A stretch of DNA of 64,000 nucleotides from Streptomyces sp. SAI-135 (GCF_029893805.1 NZ_JARXYP010000002.1:744001-808000), one strand, 5' to 3'; numbered from the stretch's first letter, positions 47,007-56,754 are shown. The notes: generated by a model not told the origin, from the sequence alone. Numbers and translations: made by a program.

Positions 47007-47612
47007 TCAGCCGGTGCGCCGCGCGGGACGGAGGCCGCCTCCGTGCCGTCCGGCGGCCGCGAGGACCGCGGCCGCCGCACCGGTGCCCAGCACGGCACCG
47101 GCGACGACATCGCCCGGATAGTGCACGCCGGTGTGGATCCGCGAGTAGCCCACCGCGCAGGCCAGCAGCCCGAGCGGCAGGGTGGCGACGGGAAGCGCCG
47201 GCCCGACCGCCGCCGCGAAGGCGACCGCGGACGCCGTGTGCCCCGAGGGGAACGAAGCGGACTCGGGCATCGGCACATGCCGTCCCGGGAACGGCGAGTC
47301 CACGGCCCGGTGCGGACGGGGCCGGCGCACCAGGCGTTTGCCGAGCATGTTCGCGCTCGCCGAGGCGACACCGATGGCCGCGACCCCGAGGGCGGCGGCG
47401 CGCCGCGGCCGGCCGGGCCACAGGGCGAGCACTCCGGCGATCGTGAAGGAGATCTTGGAGTGGTCCGCCGCCGCCGACAGCCGCCGCAGGGCGTGGTCCA
47501 GGGCCGGTGTCCGGGTGACCGTGACGGCCTCGTACAGCGCCTGGTCGAGGGCGGCGAGATCCCGCAACAGCGCTCGGGCGGTCCGCTGTTCGGGCTGCGG
47601 TCGGTCAAGCAT
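47007..47612 (-). CDS. PAP2-family phosphatase
   Basis: The 201-residue membrane protein has the PAP2 active-site motifs KRLVRRPRP, PSGHTAS and SRIHTGVHYPGDVVAG, with several hydrophobic helices. It removes phosphate from phosphatidate or isoprenyl pyrophosphates. ATG 47612 overlaps the end of the diacylglycerol kinase gene by 8 bp. The pair probably balances phosphatidate and diacylglycerol, or recycles lipid carriers. Confidence 0.9.
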   Translation of the reverse strand: MLDRPQPEQRTARALLRDLAALDQALYEAVTVTRTPALDHALRRLSAAADHSKISFTIAGVLALWPGRPRRAAALGVAAIGVASASANMLGKRLVRRPRPHRAVDSPFPGRHVPMPESASFPSGHTASAVAFAAAVGPALPVATLPLGLLACAVGYSRIHTGVHYPGDVVAGAVLGTGAAAAVLAAAGRHGGGLRPARRTG

Positions 47613-48954
47613 CGCTCTGCTCCTGGTTCTTGACGGCCGAAAAGGGGGTCCGGGGGAGGGCGAGGCGCACCACACGGCGCCAGTCGACGGAGGGGGCGGT
47701 GTACGGCGCACCGGGACGGTCCGTCGGTACCCGCACCCGCAGCGCCTTGTGTCGTACGGTGCACACGACCGGCTGGGGCAGCAGCAGTGCTTCTCCGTCC
47801 ACGGCCACCGGGATCGTCTCCGTGTCGGCCGCGACGGTCACCCGGCGCGAGGTGGACGAGGTGATCCCGCTGGCCCGCTCCCCCAGCAGGGCGAGTTCGG
47901 CGGCCTGCGCCGCGCCCTCGATCCGCACACTGATCACACCGAGCCGGCCCCCGTCGAGGTGCGATCTGCGACCGACGCCGATCGGGCCGGCCTGCGCGTA
48001 GGGGTTGTTGCTCACCAGCAGCGCGTGCGGCGCCTCGAGCAGCCGGCCGTCCGCCGTGGCGGTCAGCTGTGCCCCGGCTCCGCCGACCAGCAGGTCCGGC
48101 AGCAGGTCGAGCGTGGTGGACGCCTTGGCGTCGCGGTACTCGGGGCTCTGCACGATCTCCGCGTACGTACCGAAGGAGACCGTGTTCACGAAGGGCCTGC
48201 CCGCCACGTCCCCGAGGTCGACCCGGATCTCCACGCCGTGTGTGAGGGCGTCCAGACCGCTCGCGGGATCGTCACGGTCCAGGCCCAGGTCCATCGCGAA
48301 GTGGTTGCGGGTCCCGGCGGCGAGCACCATGAACGGCACGTCGTGCTCCGCGGCAACACCGGCCACCAGTGCCTGCGTGCCGTCCCCGCCCGCCACACCG
48401 AGCAGGTCCGCGCCCTCGGCGAGGGCCTGGCGGGCCAGCGCCGCCGGGTCGGGGTCGCCGTCCACGTCGAGGAGGATCACCCGGGCACCCAACGCCTCGG
48501 CCCGCTCGACCAGCCCGTGCTCGCCGACCTTGCCGCCGCCGGACCGCGGGTTCATGATCAGGACCGGTCGGCGGGGCGGCCGGACCGGACGGGAGTGCGG
48601 GCCACGCGGCGCGCGCAGCCTGCGCAGCGCGCTGCGGGCGCAGGCCAGTGCGGCCACCCACAGGCCGAGCGCCGAAGCGGCGAACGGCCACAGGCCGGAC
48701 ACCGCGTACAGGACCAGGACGGCGACGGGTGCGGCCACCGCCAGGAGGGCACCGCACAGCCGCGCCAGGCCCCGGTGGGCCAGCGCCCACCAGAGGCCGG
48801 CACCGGCCAGACCGAGGCCGACGAGGCCCAGCAGCAACAGCAGCCACTGGCCCGCGGCCACCACGGCCGCGACCACTCCTGCCAGGCAGAGCAGAGCCAG
48901 CCGGGCCAGTGTCCGCGCCGCGGTACCGGAGCCCTCGGGCTCCACCTCGTTCAT
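47605..48954 (-). CDS. Diacylglycerol kinase family protein with N-terminal membrane domain
   Basis: The 449-residue protein has four or so N-terminal membrane helices (about 15-115), then a DAGK catalytic domain (about 128-449) with IMNPRSGGGKVGEH, GVAGGDGTQALVAG, LAAGTRNHFAMDLG and a late AVDGEALLLPQPV segment. It phosphorylates diacylglycerol or another lipid alcohol. The start ATG 48954 gives a hydrophobic N-terminus. It overlaps the PAP2 gene downstream, and joint control of lipid phosphate status is likely. Confidence 0.88.
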   Translation of the reverse strand: MNEVEPEGSGTAARTLARLALLCLAGVVAAVVAAGQWLLLLLGLVGLGLAGAGLWWALAHRGLARLCGALLAVAAPVAVLVLYAVSGLWPFAASALGLWVAALACARSALRRLRAPRGPHSRPVRPPRRPVLIMNPRSGGGKVGEHGLVERAEALGARVILLDVDGDPDPAALARQALAEGADLLGVAGGDGTQALVAGVAAEHDVPFMVLAAGTRNHFAMDLGLDRDDPASGLDALTHGVEIRVDLGDVAGRPFVNTVSFGTYAEIVQSPEYRDAKASTTLDLLPDLLVGGAGAQLTATADGRLLEAPHALLVSNNPYAQAGPIGVGRRSHLDGGRLGVISVRIEGAAQAAELALLGERASGITSSTSRRVTVAADTETIPVAVDGEALLLPQPVVCTVRHKALRVRVPTDRPGAPYTAPSVDWRRVVRLALPRTPFSAVKNQEQSDA

Positions 48955-49039
48955 CGTTCGGGTCGCCTCTCACCGCTCGGTGGCCCAACGATCTCATGCT
49001 GTCGCTCTCGCCGCCGGTGCCGCCCCGGTCCGCCGGGGT

Positions 49040-50698
49040 TCAGCGGGTCACGACGTGCCGCTCGTCCGGCACGCAGTGGGTCATGGTCAGGCCCTCGACG
49101 TCCCGCGGCGGGTTCTTGCCGAGGTTCGAGAGCCGCTTGCGGTCCTCGTCGGTGAGGTCCTGGCCGGCCAGCGGTTCGAGGCCGGCCACGTCCTCGGGGC
49201 TGATGCCGAGGCCGTCGCCGATCCGGAGCCCGAGGTCGTTCTCGACCAGCAGGAAGTGCCACACCATGCGTTCCTGCACGGGCCGGTCGCACTGGGCGAG
49301 CAGACCGGTGAGGTTCTTCACCAGGTCGTCGCGCTCCCACTCCTCCAGGAGGAGGTACCGCTGGCCCGCCTGCAGATAGTCGTTGGTGCGGGGGATGCGC
49401 TTGCGGGTGAGCCGGCCGTGGATCTCCGGGCCCTGCTCGTCGTGCGTCGGGTACTGCCCCTCGCGCAGACCGCCGGTGATGGACGGCTCGTAGTTGACGA
49501 TCGGGTTCTCTCCCCCGCCGTCCACGTGGTACGCCATCTGGCCGTCGCGCTGGTTGGTGCGCACCTCGGCGTTCTTCGCCTGGTTGACCGGCAGTTGGAG
49601 GTAGTTCGGGCCGACCCGGTAGCGCTGGGTGTCGCTGTAGGAGAAGGTACGGCCGACCAGCATCTTGTCGTCGGAGAAGTCCAGTCCGTCGACGAGGACA
49701 CCGGTGCCGAAGGAGATCTGCTCGTTCTCCGCGAAGAAGTTCTCCGGCATCCGGTCCAGCACCATCCGGCCCACCGGCTTCGGCGGGAAGTCCTGCTCGG
49801 GCCAGGTCTTGGTGTCGTCCAGCGGGTCGAAGTCCAGCTCGGGGTGCTCGTGGTCGTCCATCATCTGCACCAGGAGCTCCCACTCGGGGTGGTCACCGCG
49901 GGCGACCGCCTCGTAGAGGTCCTTGGTGGCGTGGCCGAGCGAGTCGGCCTGCACGTTGGCGGCGTCCTCCTCGGTCATCGAGCGGACGCCCTGCTTGGGC
50001 ATCCAGTGGTACTTGACCAGCTTGGTCTCGCCGTCGGCGTTGACCCACTTGTAGGTGTTGACGCCGAAGCCCTGCATGTGGCGGTAGTCCGCGGGGATGC
50101 CGCGCGGGCTGAACAGGTTGACGAGCATGTGCATCGACTCCGGTGTCTGCGACATGAAGTCGAAGATGCGCCGCGGCTGCTGCTCGAAGGTGACCGGGTC
50201 GGGCTTGAGGGCGTGGATGACGTCCGGGAACTTGATCGCGTCCCGGATGAAGAAGACACCCAGGTTGTTGCCGACCAGGTCCCAGTTGCCGTCCTCGGTG
50301 TAGAACTTCACGGCGAAGCCGCGCGGGTCACGGGCGGCCTCGGAGGAATCGCGGCCGCCGATGACGGTGGAGAAGCGGACCGCCACGTCGGTGCGCTTGC
50401 CGCGCTCCTGGAACAGCTTGGCCCGGGTGTACCTGCTGATCGGTTCGTCGCCCCAGGCGCCGTAGGACTCGAAATAGCCGTAGGCGGTCACACCGCGCGC
50501 GTGCACGACGCGCTCGGGGATCCGCTCCCGGTCGAAGTGGCTGATCTTCTCCAGGAACTGGTAGTTCTCCAGCGTGGCGGGCCCGCGGGCGCCGACGGTG
50601 CGCTGGTTCTGGTTGTCGTGGACCGGGTGGCCCTGGCGGTTGGTGAGCACCTTGCGGTCGTCCGCCGGAGCGGGACCGGTACCGGACACGTCCGTCAT
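49040..50698 (-). CDS. Catalase (haem, monofunctional)
   Basis: The 552-residue protein has the catalytic His in [16 protein letters not shown] near residue 65, distal Asn in [17 protein letters not shown] and the haem-ligand Tyr in [19 protein letters not shown]. Length is between small- and large-subunit catalases. The HARGVTAYG and YSDT variants differ slightly from the commonest HARGAGAHG and YPDT. It breaks down hydrogen peroxide. ATG 50698 has AAGGAG nine bases upstream. Confidence 0.94.
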   Translation of the reverse strand: MTDVSGTGPAPADDRKVLTNRQGHPVHDNQNQRTVGARGPATLENYQFLEKISHFDRERIPERVVHARGVTAYGYFESYGAWGDEPISRYTRAKLFQERGKRTDVAVRFSTVIGGRDSSEAARDPRGFAVKFYTEDGNWDLVGNNLGVFFIRDAIKFPDVIHALKPDPVTFEQQPRRIFDFMSQTPESMHMLVNLFSPRGIPADYRHMQGFGVNTYKWVNADGETKLVKYHWMPKQGVRSMTEEDAANVQADSLGHATKDLYEAVARGDHPEWELLVQMMDDHEHPELDFDPLDDTKTWPEQDFPPKPVGRMVLDRMPENFFAENEQISFGTGVLVDGLDFSDDKMLVGRTFSYSDTQRYRVGPNYLQLPVNQAKNAEVRTNQRDGQMAYHVDGGGENPIVNYEPSITGGLREGQYPTHDEQGPEIHGRLTRKRIPRTNDYLQAGQRYLLLEEWERDDLVKNLTGLLAQCDRPVQERMVWHFLLVENDLGLRIGDGLGISPEDVAGLEPLAGQDLTDEDRKRLSNLGKNPPRDVEGLTMTHCVPDERHVVTR

Positions 50699-50818
50699 GA
50701 TCGAGGACTCCTTCGGGTTCTCGGGTTCCCGGCGGGGGACAGCCCCTGGCGCAGCGGGCGGCCTCCGGCCGGTGTTCGGCGGATCACCCGGGTACCCGAT
50801 CGCGTCGCACCACTCACG

Positions 50819-51049
50819 TCACGCGCCCGCCACCAGCGAGTCGTCCGCGGGGCGGCTGCCGGAGAGCTGGCGGCGGGCCGCCGCCAGGGCGGATTCGATG
50901 TCGCGGGTGCCGGTGGCGATGCACAGGGTGTAGGACACGTCCTCGAGGCGCTGACGCGCTCCGTCGCTGCCGTCCTCCGCGTGCAGGACGTGCAGCGCCT
51001 CGTAGCGCTCGAGCAGGTCGGTGAGAAGGGCGGGGTGGGCCATGAGCAT
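50819..51049 (-). CDS. DUF5133-type small protein with duplicated translation start
   Basis: The 76-residue protein (MLMAHPALLTDLLERYEAL, then DVSYTLCIATGTRDIESAL) resembles the Streptomyces DUF5133 family of small helical proteins of unknown role. ATG 51049 follows GGAGGAGCG. A perfect 37-bp duplication places a second identical ribosome site and ATG at 51086, one base out of frame with this gene. Initiation there would give a different 90-residue Pro/Arg-rich product and pass through this gene's start. It lies upstream of the catalase gene, in the same direction. Confidence 0.78.
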   Translation of the reverse strand: MLMAHPALLTDLLERYEALHVLHAEDGSDGARQRLEDVSYTLCIATGTRDIESALAAARRQLSGSRPADDSLVAGA

Positions 51050-51109
51050 GATTCGCTCCTCCGTATGCGCAGTGGGCCATGAGCATGATTCGCTCCTCCG
51101 TATGCGCAG
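51036..51109. repeat. Perfect 37-bp tandem duplication over a start codon
   Basis: 51036-51072 and 51073-51109 are identical, each beginning TGGGCCATGAGCATG and ending TATGCGCAG. On the minus strand each unit carries the ribosome site GGAGGAGCG, the start ATG-CTC-ATG and the next two codons. The absence of any mismatch suggests a recent event. Confidence 0.95.
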
Positions 51110-51380
51110 TGGGAGTGGGGCGGTCGGGTCCGCCGTCACTCGGACTGTTGCGGGAGAGGCCTCGGCGGCACGCACCAGGAGAGCCGCATTCGGCCGCTTC
51201 CGCGGTGGGCCTGTGATCCCAAGCACCTGAACCGCCGAATGCCCTGGCGATTCGAGCTCAAACCAGTGCTGACATCTTCAACCGTTCACGGCCGCACCGC
51301 TCGCGGACGGCACGGGCGCCCGGCCGGCCCTGTGAGGTCTCACTCGGCCGACGAGGTCGGCCGCCGGGGCCCGCCCGGGG

Positions 51381-52145
51381 TCAGTCGCGGTGGGCGCCGA
51401 CATCGCCGTTGACCGTGGTCAGCGTCATGCTGTGGGCCCGGTCGGCGTCGCGTACGGGGACGGCGACGGTGGTACGGCCGTTGTCGGTGGCGGCGGTGAC
51501 CCGGTAGGGCGGGCTGTCGTGGGGCACGGTGACGTCGACGGAGCCGTTGACGGTGGCGGCGCTGACGCCCGAGGGGACCGCGGCACAGCCGACGACCACG
51601 TCACCGTTCGTGGTCGCCGCGTGCACCCGCCGCGCCTCCAGGCTCGTCGCGCGCACGGACCCGTTGCGGGTGGACAGCCGTACCTCGACGTCGTCGCGGC
51701 CGGAACGGGTCACCGTCACATCGCCGTTGACGGTCGTGATGTCCAGGGCGGCGGCGACTCCCGCCACGTCGACCCCGGCGTTGCGGGCGGTCGCGGTGAC
51801 GCGCACGCCGTCCGGGATCTCCACGTACGGCATCCGGGGACAGGCCCCCTCGCCCGCGCCGCGGTCGGAGCAGGACAGGTCGAGCGTCCACACCTTCCCG
51901 TGGTGGGACCAGTGCTCGGAGACACGGTCGTCGACGGTGACGCCACGGCCGTCCGCCGGGCGCAGCCGCAGACCGTTGTCGGTGGCGATCACCACCTGTT
52001 CGCCGGCGCCCGCGACACGGAGCGTGTCCTCCGCGCGCGGGCCGCCGGACGCCCCGTCGTGATCGTCGCTGCACGCCCCGGCGAGGGGCAGCAGGGCCAG
52101 TACCACCATCAGACGCGTCAGGCGCCGTGTCGGCATCGCCTTCAT
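51381..52145 (-). CDS. Lipoprotein with DUF4097-like beta-repeat domain
   Basis: The 254-residue protein has a signal peptide (TRRLTRLMVVLALLPLAGAC) with a slightly atypical lipobox ending at Cys. A repetitive beta domain follows in which short strands recur (DITTVNGDVTV, RLSTRNGSVRA, HAATTNGDVVV, SAATVNGSVDV, LTTVNGDVGA), the bactofilin/DUF4097-type right-handed beta-helix pattern. It is probably a surface scaffold. ATG 52145 fits the signal peptide; ATG 52178 is in frame upstream. About 60 bp separates it from the DUF475 gene upstream, so they may be co-transcribed. Confidence 0.8.
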   Translation of the reverse strand: MKAMPTRRLTRLMVVLALLPLAGACSDDHDGASGGPRAEDTLRVAGAGEQVVIATDNGLRLRPADGRGVTVDDRVSEHWSHHGKVWTLDLSCSDRGAGEGACPRMPYVEIPDGVRVTATARNAGVDVAGVAAALDITTVNGDVTVTRSGRDDVEVRLSTRNGSVRATSLEARRVHAATTNGDVVVGCAAVPSGVSAATVNGSVDVTVPHDSPPYRVTAATDNGRTTVAVPVRDADRAHSMTLTTVNGDVGAHRD

Positions 52146-52206
52146 ACCCCGTCGGATGCCCCCGTTCGCCGTGGCCATGGCAAGGGCGGGAGCGGGCGGT
52201 CGGGGC

Positions 52207-53319
52207 CTACGGCACCGGCACCGAGTCCGTCCTCGTCGCCGCCTCCCCCGCCGCGAGCGCCTTGTTGCGGCGCACGGAGGACCAGAAGGACCAGCCGATC
52301 AGGATCACGCCGACGAGACCGGTGATGATCTCGTTGATCTGGTACTGGATGGTGACCATGAGGATCACCGCGAGGGCGCCGATCGCGTAGTGGGCGCCGT
52401 GCTCCAGGTAGACGTAGTCGTCGAGGGTGCCCTGGCGGACCAGGTACACGGTGAGCGACCGGACGTACATCGCGCCGATGCCGAGGCCGAGCGCCATCAG
52501 GACGATGTCGTTGGTGATGGCGAACGCGCCGATCACCCCGTCGAAGGAGAACGAGGCGTCCAGGACCTCCAGGTAGAGGAACATGAAGAACGCGGCCTGG
52601 CCCGCCAGTTTGACCGGCGAGCCGGAGCGGTCGGCCTCCTTCTCGCGTTCCTCCTCCTCTTCGAGTTTGTCCTCGAAGTAGCCGGAGAGACCGCCGACGA
52701 TCATGTAGGTGATCAGGCCCGCGACACCGGAGATCAGGACGGTCTGCGCCTTGTCGGCGTGCGCGCCACCGTGCTGGTGGGCCTGGGTGGCGAAGGTGAA
52801 GGCGGTGATCAGCAGGACGATCAGCGCGATGCAGACCGACAGCATGTCGACCTTGCCGAGCTTGGCCAGCGGCCGCTCCAGCCAGGCCAGCCACTTGATG
52901 TCCCGGTCCTCGAAGATGAAGTCCAGGAAGATCATCAGCAGGAACATGCCACCGAACGCGGCGATCGCCGGGTGCGCGTCGGTGACCAGCTGCTGGTATC
53001 GGTCCTTGTCGGTCACGGCCAGCTGGACGGCGTCGTACGGATTGAGCTTCGCGGTGATCGCGACGATCACGACCGGGAAGACCAGTCGCATGCCGAACAC
53101 GGCGATCAGGACGCCGACCGTGAGGAAGATCTTCTGCCAGAAGGCGTTCATCTTCTTCAGGATTCCGGCGTTGACCACGGCGTTGTCGAACGACAGCGAG
53201 ATCTCCAGCACGGCCAGGATCGCCACGATGCCGAACGCGGCCCAGCCGTCGTACAGCACTCCTGCGGCCAGGCCGAGCGCGGTGACCGCGAACGCCCAGC
53301 GAAAGGTCTTCAGAATCAC
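52207..53319 (-). CDS. DUF475 (TerC-related) integral membrane protein
   Basis: The 370-residue protein has about nine membrane spans with paired acidic residues in the membrane (LEISLSFDNAVVNAG near 40-55 and LDASFSFDGVIGAFAITND near 255-275), the TerC-type signature linked to metal (Mn2+) export or tellurite resistance. A Glu/Lys-rich loop (EEEEEREKEA) lies between the halves. GTG 53319 (VILKTF) matches the usual family start and has AGGA ten bases upstream; TTG 53328 and GTG 53325 are alternatives. Confidence 0.85.
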   Translation of the reverse strand: MILKTFRWAFAVTALGLAAGVLYDGWAAFGIVAILAVLEISLSFDNAVVNAGILKKMNAFWQKIFLTVGVLIAVFGMRLVFPVVIVAITAKLNPYDAVQLAVTDKDRYQQLVTDAHPAIAAFGGMFLLMIFLDFIFEDRDIKWLAWLERPLAKLGKVDMLSVCIALIVLLITAFTFATQAHQHGGAHADKAQTVLISGVAGLITYMIVGGLSGYFEDKLEEEEEREKEADRSGSPVKLAGQAAFFMFLYLEVLDASFSFDGVIGAFAITNDIVLMALGLGIGAMYVRSLTVYLVRQGTLDDYVYLEHGAHYAIGALAVILMVTIQYQINEIITGLVGVILIGWSFWSSVRRNKALAAGEAATRTDSVPVP

Positions 53320-53473
53320 TGGCACCAAGTCCTGTTGTCGGGCGGTCGCCCAGGTGTCGGGCGCGAATGGCCCGTGGGTTCACGGGCGTTGTCTATCACG
53401 GTCGTGGGTCGCCGGGGTGGCGCGGGGTACCGGCGGGCGACGCCCTGGGCGAGTGCCCGGTCCGCTGTCCGCG

Positions 53474-55186
53474 TCACGGTCTGGTCGGCACTCGTACGGC
53501 GAGCAGGGCGACGTCGTCGTCGTTGCGGACGTGGCGCACCCGGCGCAGCACCTGGTCCGTGAAGGAGGCCAGCGGGCGGTGGGCGAGGGCGGCCGCGTGC
53601 CGGCGCAGGTTCTGCAGCCCCTCGTCGAGGGAATGGCCGACCGCCTCGATCAGGCCGTCGGTGTACAGCAGCAGGGTGGAGCCGGGCGGCAGCAGGGCGG
53701 TCGCGTCGGTGCGGGGGGTGCCCACTCCGGTGCCCAGCAGGATGCCGTGGCCGTCGGTGAGGTAGTGGGCCAGGCCGTCGTGGGTGATCAGGAGGGGTGG
53801 CGGATGGCCGGCGTTGGTCCAGGTCAGTTCCCGGTGGCCGTCGTCCCGCTCCTCGACCCGGGCGAAGATCATCGTGGCCATGGAGACGTCGGTGATGTGC
53901 ATGACCGCCGCGTCGAGCCGGGCGACGATCCGGCTCGGCGGTTCCTGATGGGCCCAGGCGTAGGCACGGAGCATGTTGCGCAGTTGTGCCATGCCGGCCG
54001 CTGCCTCCAGGTCGTGGCCCACGACGTCCCCGACGGCCAGCGCGGTCGCGCCGTCGGGGAGGGTGAAGACGTCGTACCAGTCGCCGCCGACCTGCGAGGC
54101 GTCGGGAGCGGGCAGGTAGCGGGCCGTCATCTGCAGTCCGGGCACCCGTGGCATCTGGGGCAGCAGGTGGTTCTGCATGGTCTCGGCCACCTTGCGCTGA
54201 CGCTGGTAGAGACGCGCGTTGTCCAGAGCCAGGCCCGCTCGGCGGGCGATGTCCTCGATCAGCGGCAGATCCGCGGTGGTGAAGTCCACCGGGTCCTTGG
54301 CCCGGCCCAGCGTCAGGGCCCCCAGGACGGAGCGCGTGCTGCGGATGGGGGCGATGGCGGCGGAGCGGATGCCGGTGGCTTCGAGGAGGCGGCGCTGTTC
54401 CACCGCGATCCCGGAGTCCGGGTCCCGCCGGTAGGTCTGCGGGCCGGCCAGGGCGGAGGCGACCCCGCGCAGAGCCCGGGACAGGGGCATCGGCGATTCC
54501 TCCGGGACCGGCGGCATCGGCCCCTGAAGGTCCTCGTGGCGGACCAGGGTGTCGCCCTCCGCGTGGACGACCACGGTCCGCCACACCTCGTCGCGCTCGG
54601 TGATCAGGTCGACGACGGCCCAGTCCGCCAGACGGGGTACGACGAGGGCCACCAGTCGCCACAGCGTCTCCTCGACGTCGAGCGTGGACGTCAGGCGGGT
54701 GGTGGTCTCGGCGAGCAGGGCGAGCCGCTCCAGTTCCGGCATCGGCTGGGCCGCGGCCCCGGGCCGGCTGTCGTTCTCCGGCGGGCGCCGGGCGTGGACG
54801 AGGACGAGGGTGCGGGCTTCCGGACCGTCCACCGCGTACGGCGTGATCAGCCATGAGACGGGCAGCAGGGAGCCGTCGCCGCACTCGAAGTGGTCCTCGT
54901 CGGCCTGGGCGGTGTGCCCGGCGTGGAATGCCTGCCGCATGCTGCACCGGCTGCGCGGCAGGGCATGGCCGTGGGCGTCGCGGTGCAGCAGGTCGTGCGC
55001 GTCGCGGCCGAGGAACTCCTCGGCGGGGCGGCCGAGCAGCTGCTGGGCGTGGCTGTTGACGGCGACGACACGGCCCTCTTCGTCGACGACGTAGGCCGCG
55101 GTCCCGATGGCTTCCAGCGCGCTGGTCAGCCCCGCAGCGGGTGCCGGCCGTCGTCCGAGGCTCCCCGTGTCCTCCACCCCTGCCAT
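53474..55186 (-). CDS. PAS-GAF-SpoIIE (PP2C) phosphatase
   Basis: The 570-residue protein has a PAS domain (about 18-125; GTAAYVVDEEGRVVAVN), a GAF domain (about 150-320; TTRLTSTLDVEETL) and a C-terminal SpoIIE phosphatase (about 345-570) with YLPAPDASQVGGDWYDVF, VGDVVGHDLEAAAGMA and a final RNDDDVALLAVR. It should dephosphorylate a STAS antagonist in response to a small-molecule or redox signal. ATG 55186 follows GAGGAGAGG; GTG 55213 is too close to its ribosome site. It is one of three PP2C proteins in the window, and no kinase partner is adjacent. Confidence 0.9.
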   Translation of the reverse strand: MAGVEDTGSLGRRPAPAAGLTSALEAIGTAAYVVDEEGRVVAVNSHAQQLLGRPAEEFLGRDAHDLLHRDAHGHALPRSRCSMRQAFHAGHTAQADEDHFECGDGSLLPVSWLITPYAVDGPEARTLVLVHARRPPENDSRPGAAAQPMPELERLALLAETTTRLTSTLDVEETLWRLVALVVPRLADWAVVDLITERDEVWRTVVVHAEGDTLVRHEDLQGPMPPVPEESPMPLSRALRGVASALAGPQTYRRDPDSGIAVEQRRLLEATGIRSAAIAPIRSTRSVLGALTLGRAKDPVDFTTADLPLIEDIARRAGLALDNARLYQRQRKVAETMQNHLLPQMPRVPGLQMTARYLPAPDASQVGGDWYDVFTLPDGATALAVGDVVGHDLEAAAGMAQLRNMLRAYAWAHQEPPSRIVARLDAAVMHITDVSMATMIFARVEERDDGHRELTWTNAGHPPPLLITHDGLAHYLTDGHGILLGTGVGTPRTDATALLPPGSTLLLYTDGLIEAVGHSLDEGLQNLRRHAAALAHRPLASFTDQVLRRVRHVRNDDDVALLAVRVPTRP

Positions 55187-55588
55187 GTCTTCCTCTCCTC
55201 GCTGGTCGGCCACCGCTCCTGCCGGTCCGTGGCATGTTCACCCGGCTGCCGTGTCCTTCCCGTGTGCCCCGGCGCCCATGTATCCAGCCTCGCCTGTGAG
55301 CGAGCAGGCGCAACCGGTCGGGGGAGCCGGTGGTCCCAGCGGCCACGGGTCGGGCCTCCGGGCCCGCTGAACGGGCCTGGGCCGAGGCGAACGTCCATGC
55401 TCGCGCAAGAGGGCGAAAACCGACGCTCACGAGAAGAGAAGTGTCCTGGCGCCGTCCAACGCGCCCCCTGGCGCTTCGATGCGCTGCCCGCGCGTGGCCG
55501 AATTCCCGCTGCCCGCACGGCACTTGGCCGTCCGCTGGGTATCCGTGAAGTGACGGGTGCGCATCGGCGGCACGGGGAGGGCTGGGCT
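55187..55588. other. 402-bp divergent intergenic region
   Basis: This gap separates the PAS-GAF-PP2C gene (leftward) from the Mrr-like membrane protein (rightward). No frame reads like a protein. It must hold both promoters, but I see no clear consensus pair. An imperfect inverted repeat (GCCTCGC with GCGAG) lies near 55290. Confidence 0.4.
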
Positions 55589-56263
55589 GTGGCACGCCTA
55601 TCGTGGACGGCCGGCCGCTTCCCGTCGCGCCGATCGGGGACACGGCACGACGTGCGCGCGCTGCGGGCCCAGGGGCGCTACGGGCCCCGGTTCCGTGACG
55701 TGCTGCCCGCATTCGCCGGCGTGGTGGTGGCCGTGTGCGCGGTGGCGGCCGTGCTCGCCGCGGGGTACCGGGCCGCGGGGCCGGTCGTCCCTGTGGCCGG
55801 TGTCGCCTTGCTGACCCTGGTGGTGGCGGTTGTGATACGGCACGGGCGCCCTGACGCCCGCCGCCGTCTGGGCTACTACACCGCGGACGAGCTGCTCGAA
55901 CTGGACACCCAGGAACTGGCGTTGGCGGTGGCGCGGATGCTGCGCCGGGACGGGTGGCGGGTGCGGCTGCTGCCGGCGCCGGACCGGCCGCGGCTGTGCG
56001 CCCGGGACGCGGCCGGCCGCCGTGTCGACGTGGCCTTCCGGCCGGTGGCCGAACCCCTCCCCGACGAGGACGTGCCGCATCCTCACCCGCACCGCGGGGG
56101 CCAGGTGCCGGCGCTGCGTCTGGTGGTGCATCGCGGTGTCTTCACCGACCGCGACATCCGGTGGGCACGCCGGGAGCGGACGATCCGCTTGCTGGACGGT
56201 TCCGCGCTGCGGCGGTGGGCGGCGGGCGCCCGCCTCAACGACCTGCTGTCGCAGGAACGGTGA
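55589..56263 (+). CDS. Membrane protein with restriction-endonuclease-like (Mrr-type) domain
   Basis: The 224-residue protein has a basic N-terminus, two hydrophobic spans (about 40-90) and a cytosolic domain (about 100-224) with ELLELDTQELALAVARMLRR and RVDVAFRPVAE, the alpha-beta order of Mrr/restriction-endonuclease-like folds. The catalytic PD-(D/E)xK residues are not clear, so it may be inactive. GTG 55589 follows GGGGAGGG. Similar two-span proteins occur in Streptomyces and have no assigned role. Confidence 0.65.
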   Translation: MARLSWTAGRFPSRRSGTRHDVRALRAQGRYGPRFRDVLPAFAGVVVAVCAVAAVLAAGYRAAGPVVPVAGVALLTLVVAVVIRHGRPDARRRLGYYTADELLELDTQELALAVARMLRRDGWRVRLLPAPDRPRLCARDAAGRRVDVAFRPVAEPLPDEDVPHPHPHRGGQVPALRLVVHRGVFTDRDIRWARRERTIRLLDGSALRRWAAGARLNDLLSQER

Positions 56264-56319
56264 CAACGAGTCGGTGCGCCCCGCCGCGAAGGACCGCCTC
56301 CCGGCCTGTCCCTCCCGCG

Positions 56320-56754
56320 TCAGATCCGCCCACCGGTCAGGCGGGTGATCGGACCGTGGGTGTGGCGTCCGGACCGTCGGCCGACCGCGTAGGACGTGGC
56401 GGTGAGCGCCGTCAGGCCCGCGCCCACGCCCGCGGCGATGAGCTTGCGCTGGGCGATCACCGTCCAGGCCGTCCTGGCGACGGCGGCGGCCTGTCCCGAG
56501 GCGGCGATGACGGTCTGGCGACCGGCCTCGACGCCCTTGGCGGCGGTCTGCGCGGCCCCGCTCACCGTCTTGGCCGCCCGCTCCGTGGCCTCCGTGCCCG
56601 CCGACGCGGCGTCATCCGCCTTGCCGGCGGCCTTGTTCGCCGCCTTCGTCGCCGGGGCGGTGGCCTTGGCCGTGCTGCGCCGGGCCTTCGCCGCCGCGGT
56701 CCCGGTGCTCGCGGAATCTTGTTTCGTCTGCTCGTTCGATTCACTCATGGACAT
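56320..56754 (-). CDS. Ala-rich membrane-anchored protein
   Basis: The 144-residue protein has an Ala/Lys/Thr-rich N-terminal region (about 12-75; KATAPATKAANKAAGK) likely to form amphipathic helices, and one hydrophobic span (about 103-122; LIAAGVGAGLTALTATSYAVG) before a basic end RRSGRHTH. It resembles no characterised family I know; the low-complexity part looks like phasin- or histone-tail-like sequence. ATG 56754 has no strong ribosome site; ATG 56748 is next. Confidence 0.6.
   Translation of the reverse strand: MSMSESNEQTKQDSASTGTAAAKARRSTAKATAPATKAANKAAGKADDAASAGTEATERAAKTVSGAAQTAAKGVEAGRQTVIAASGQAAAVARTAWTVIAQRKLIAAGVGAGLTALTATSYAVGRRSGRHTHGPITRLTGGRI

Noticed and set aside
50814..51086. 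90-residue frame from the upstream copy of the duplicated start as a true gene
   Set aside because: It arises only because of the 37-bp duplication, and its sequence is Pro/Arg-rich out-of-frame DUF5133 code. Kept as an observation rather than annotated as a gene.
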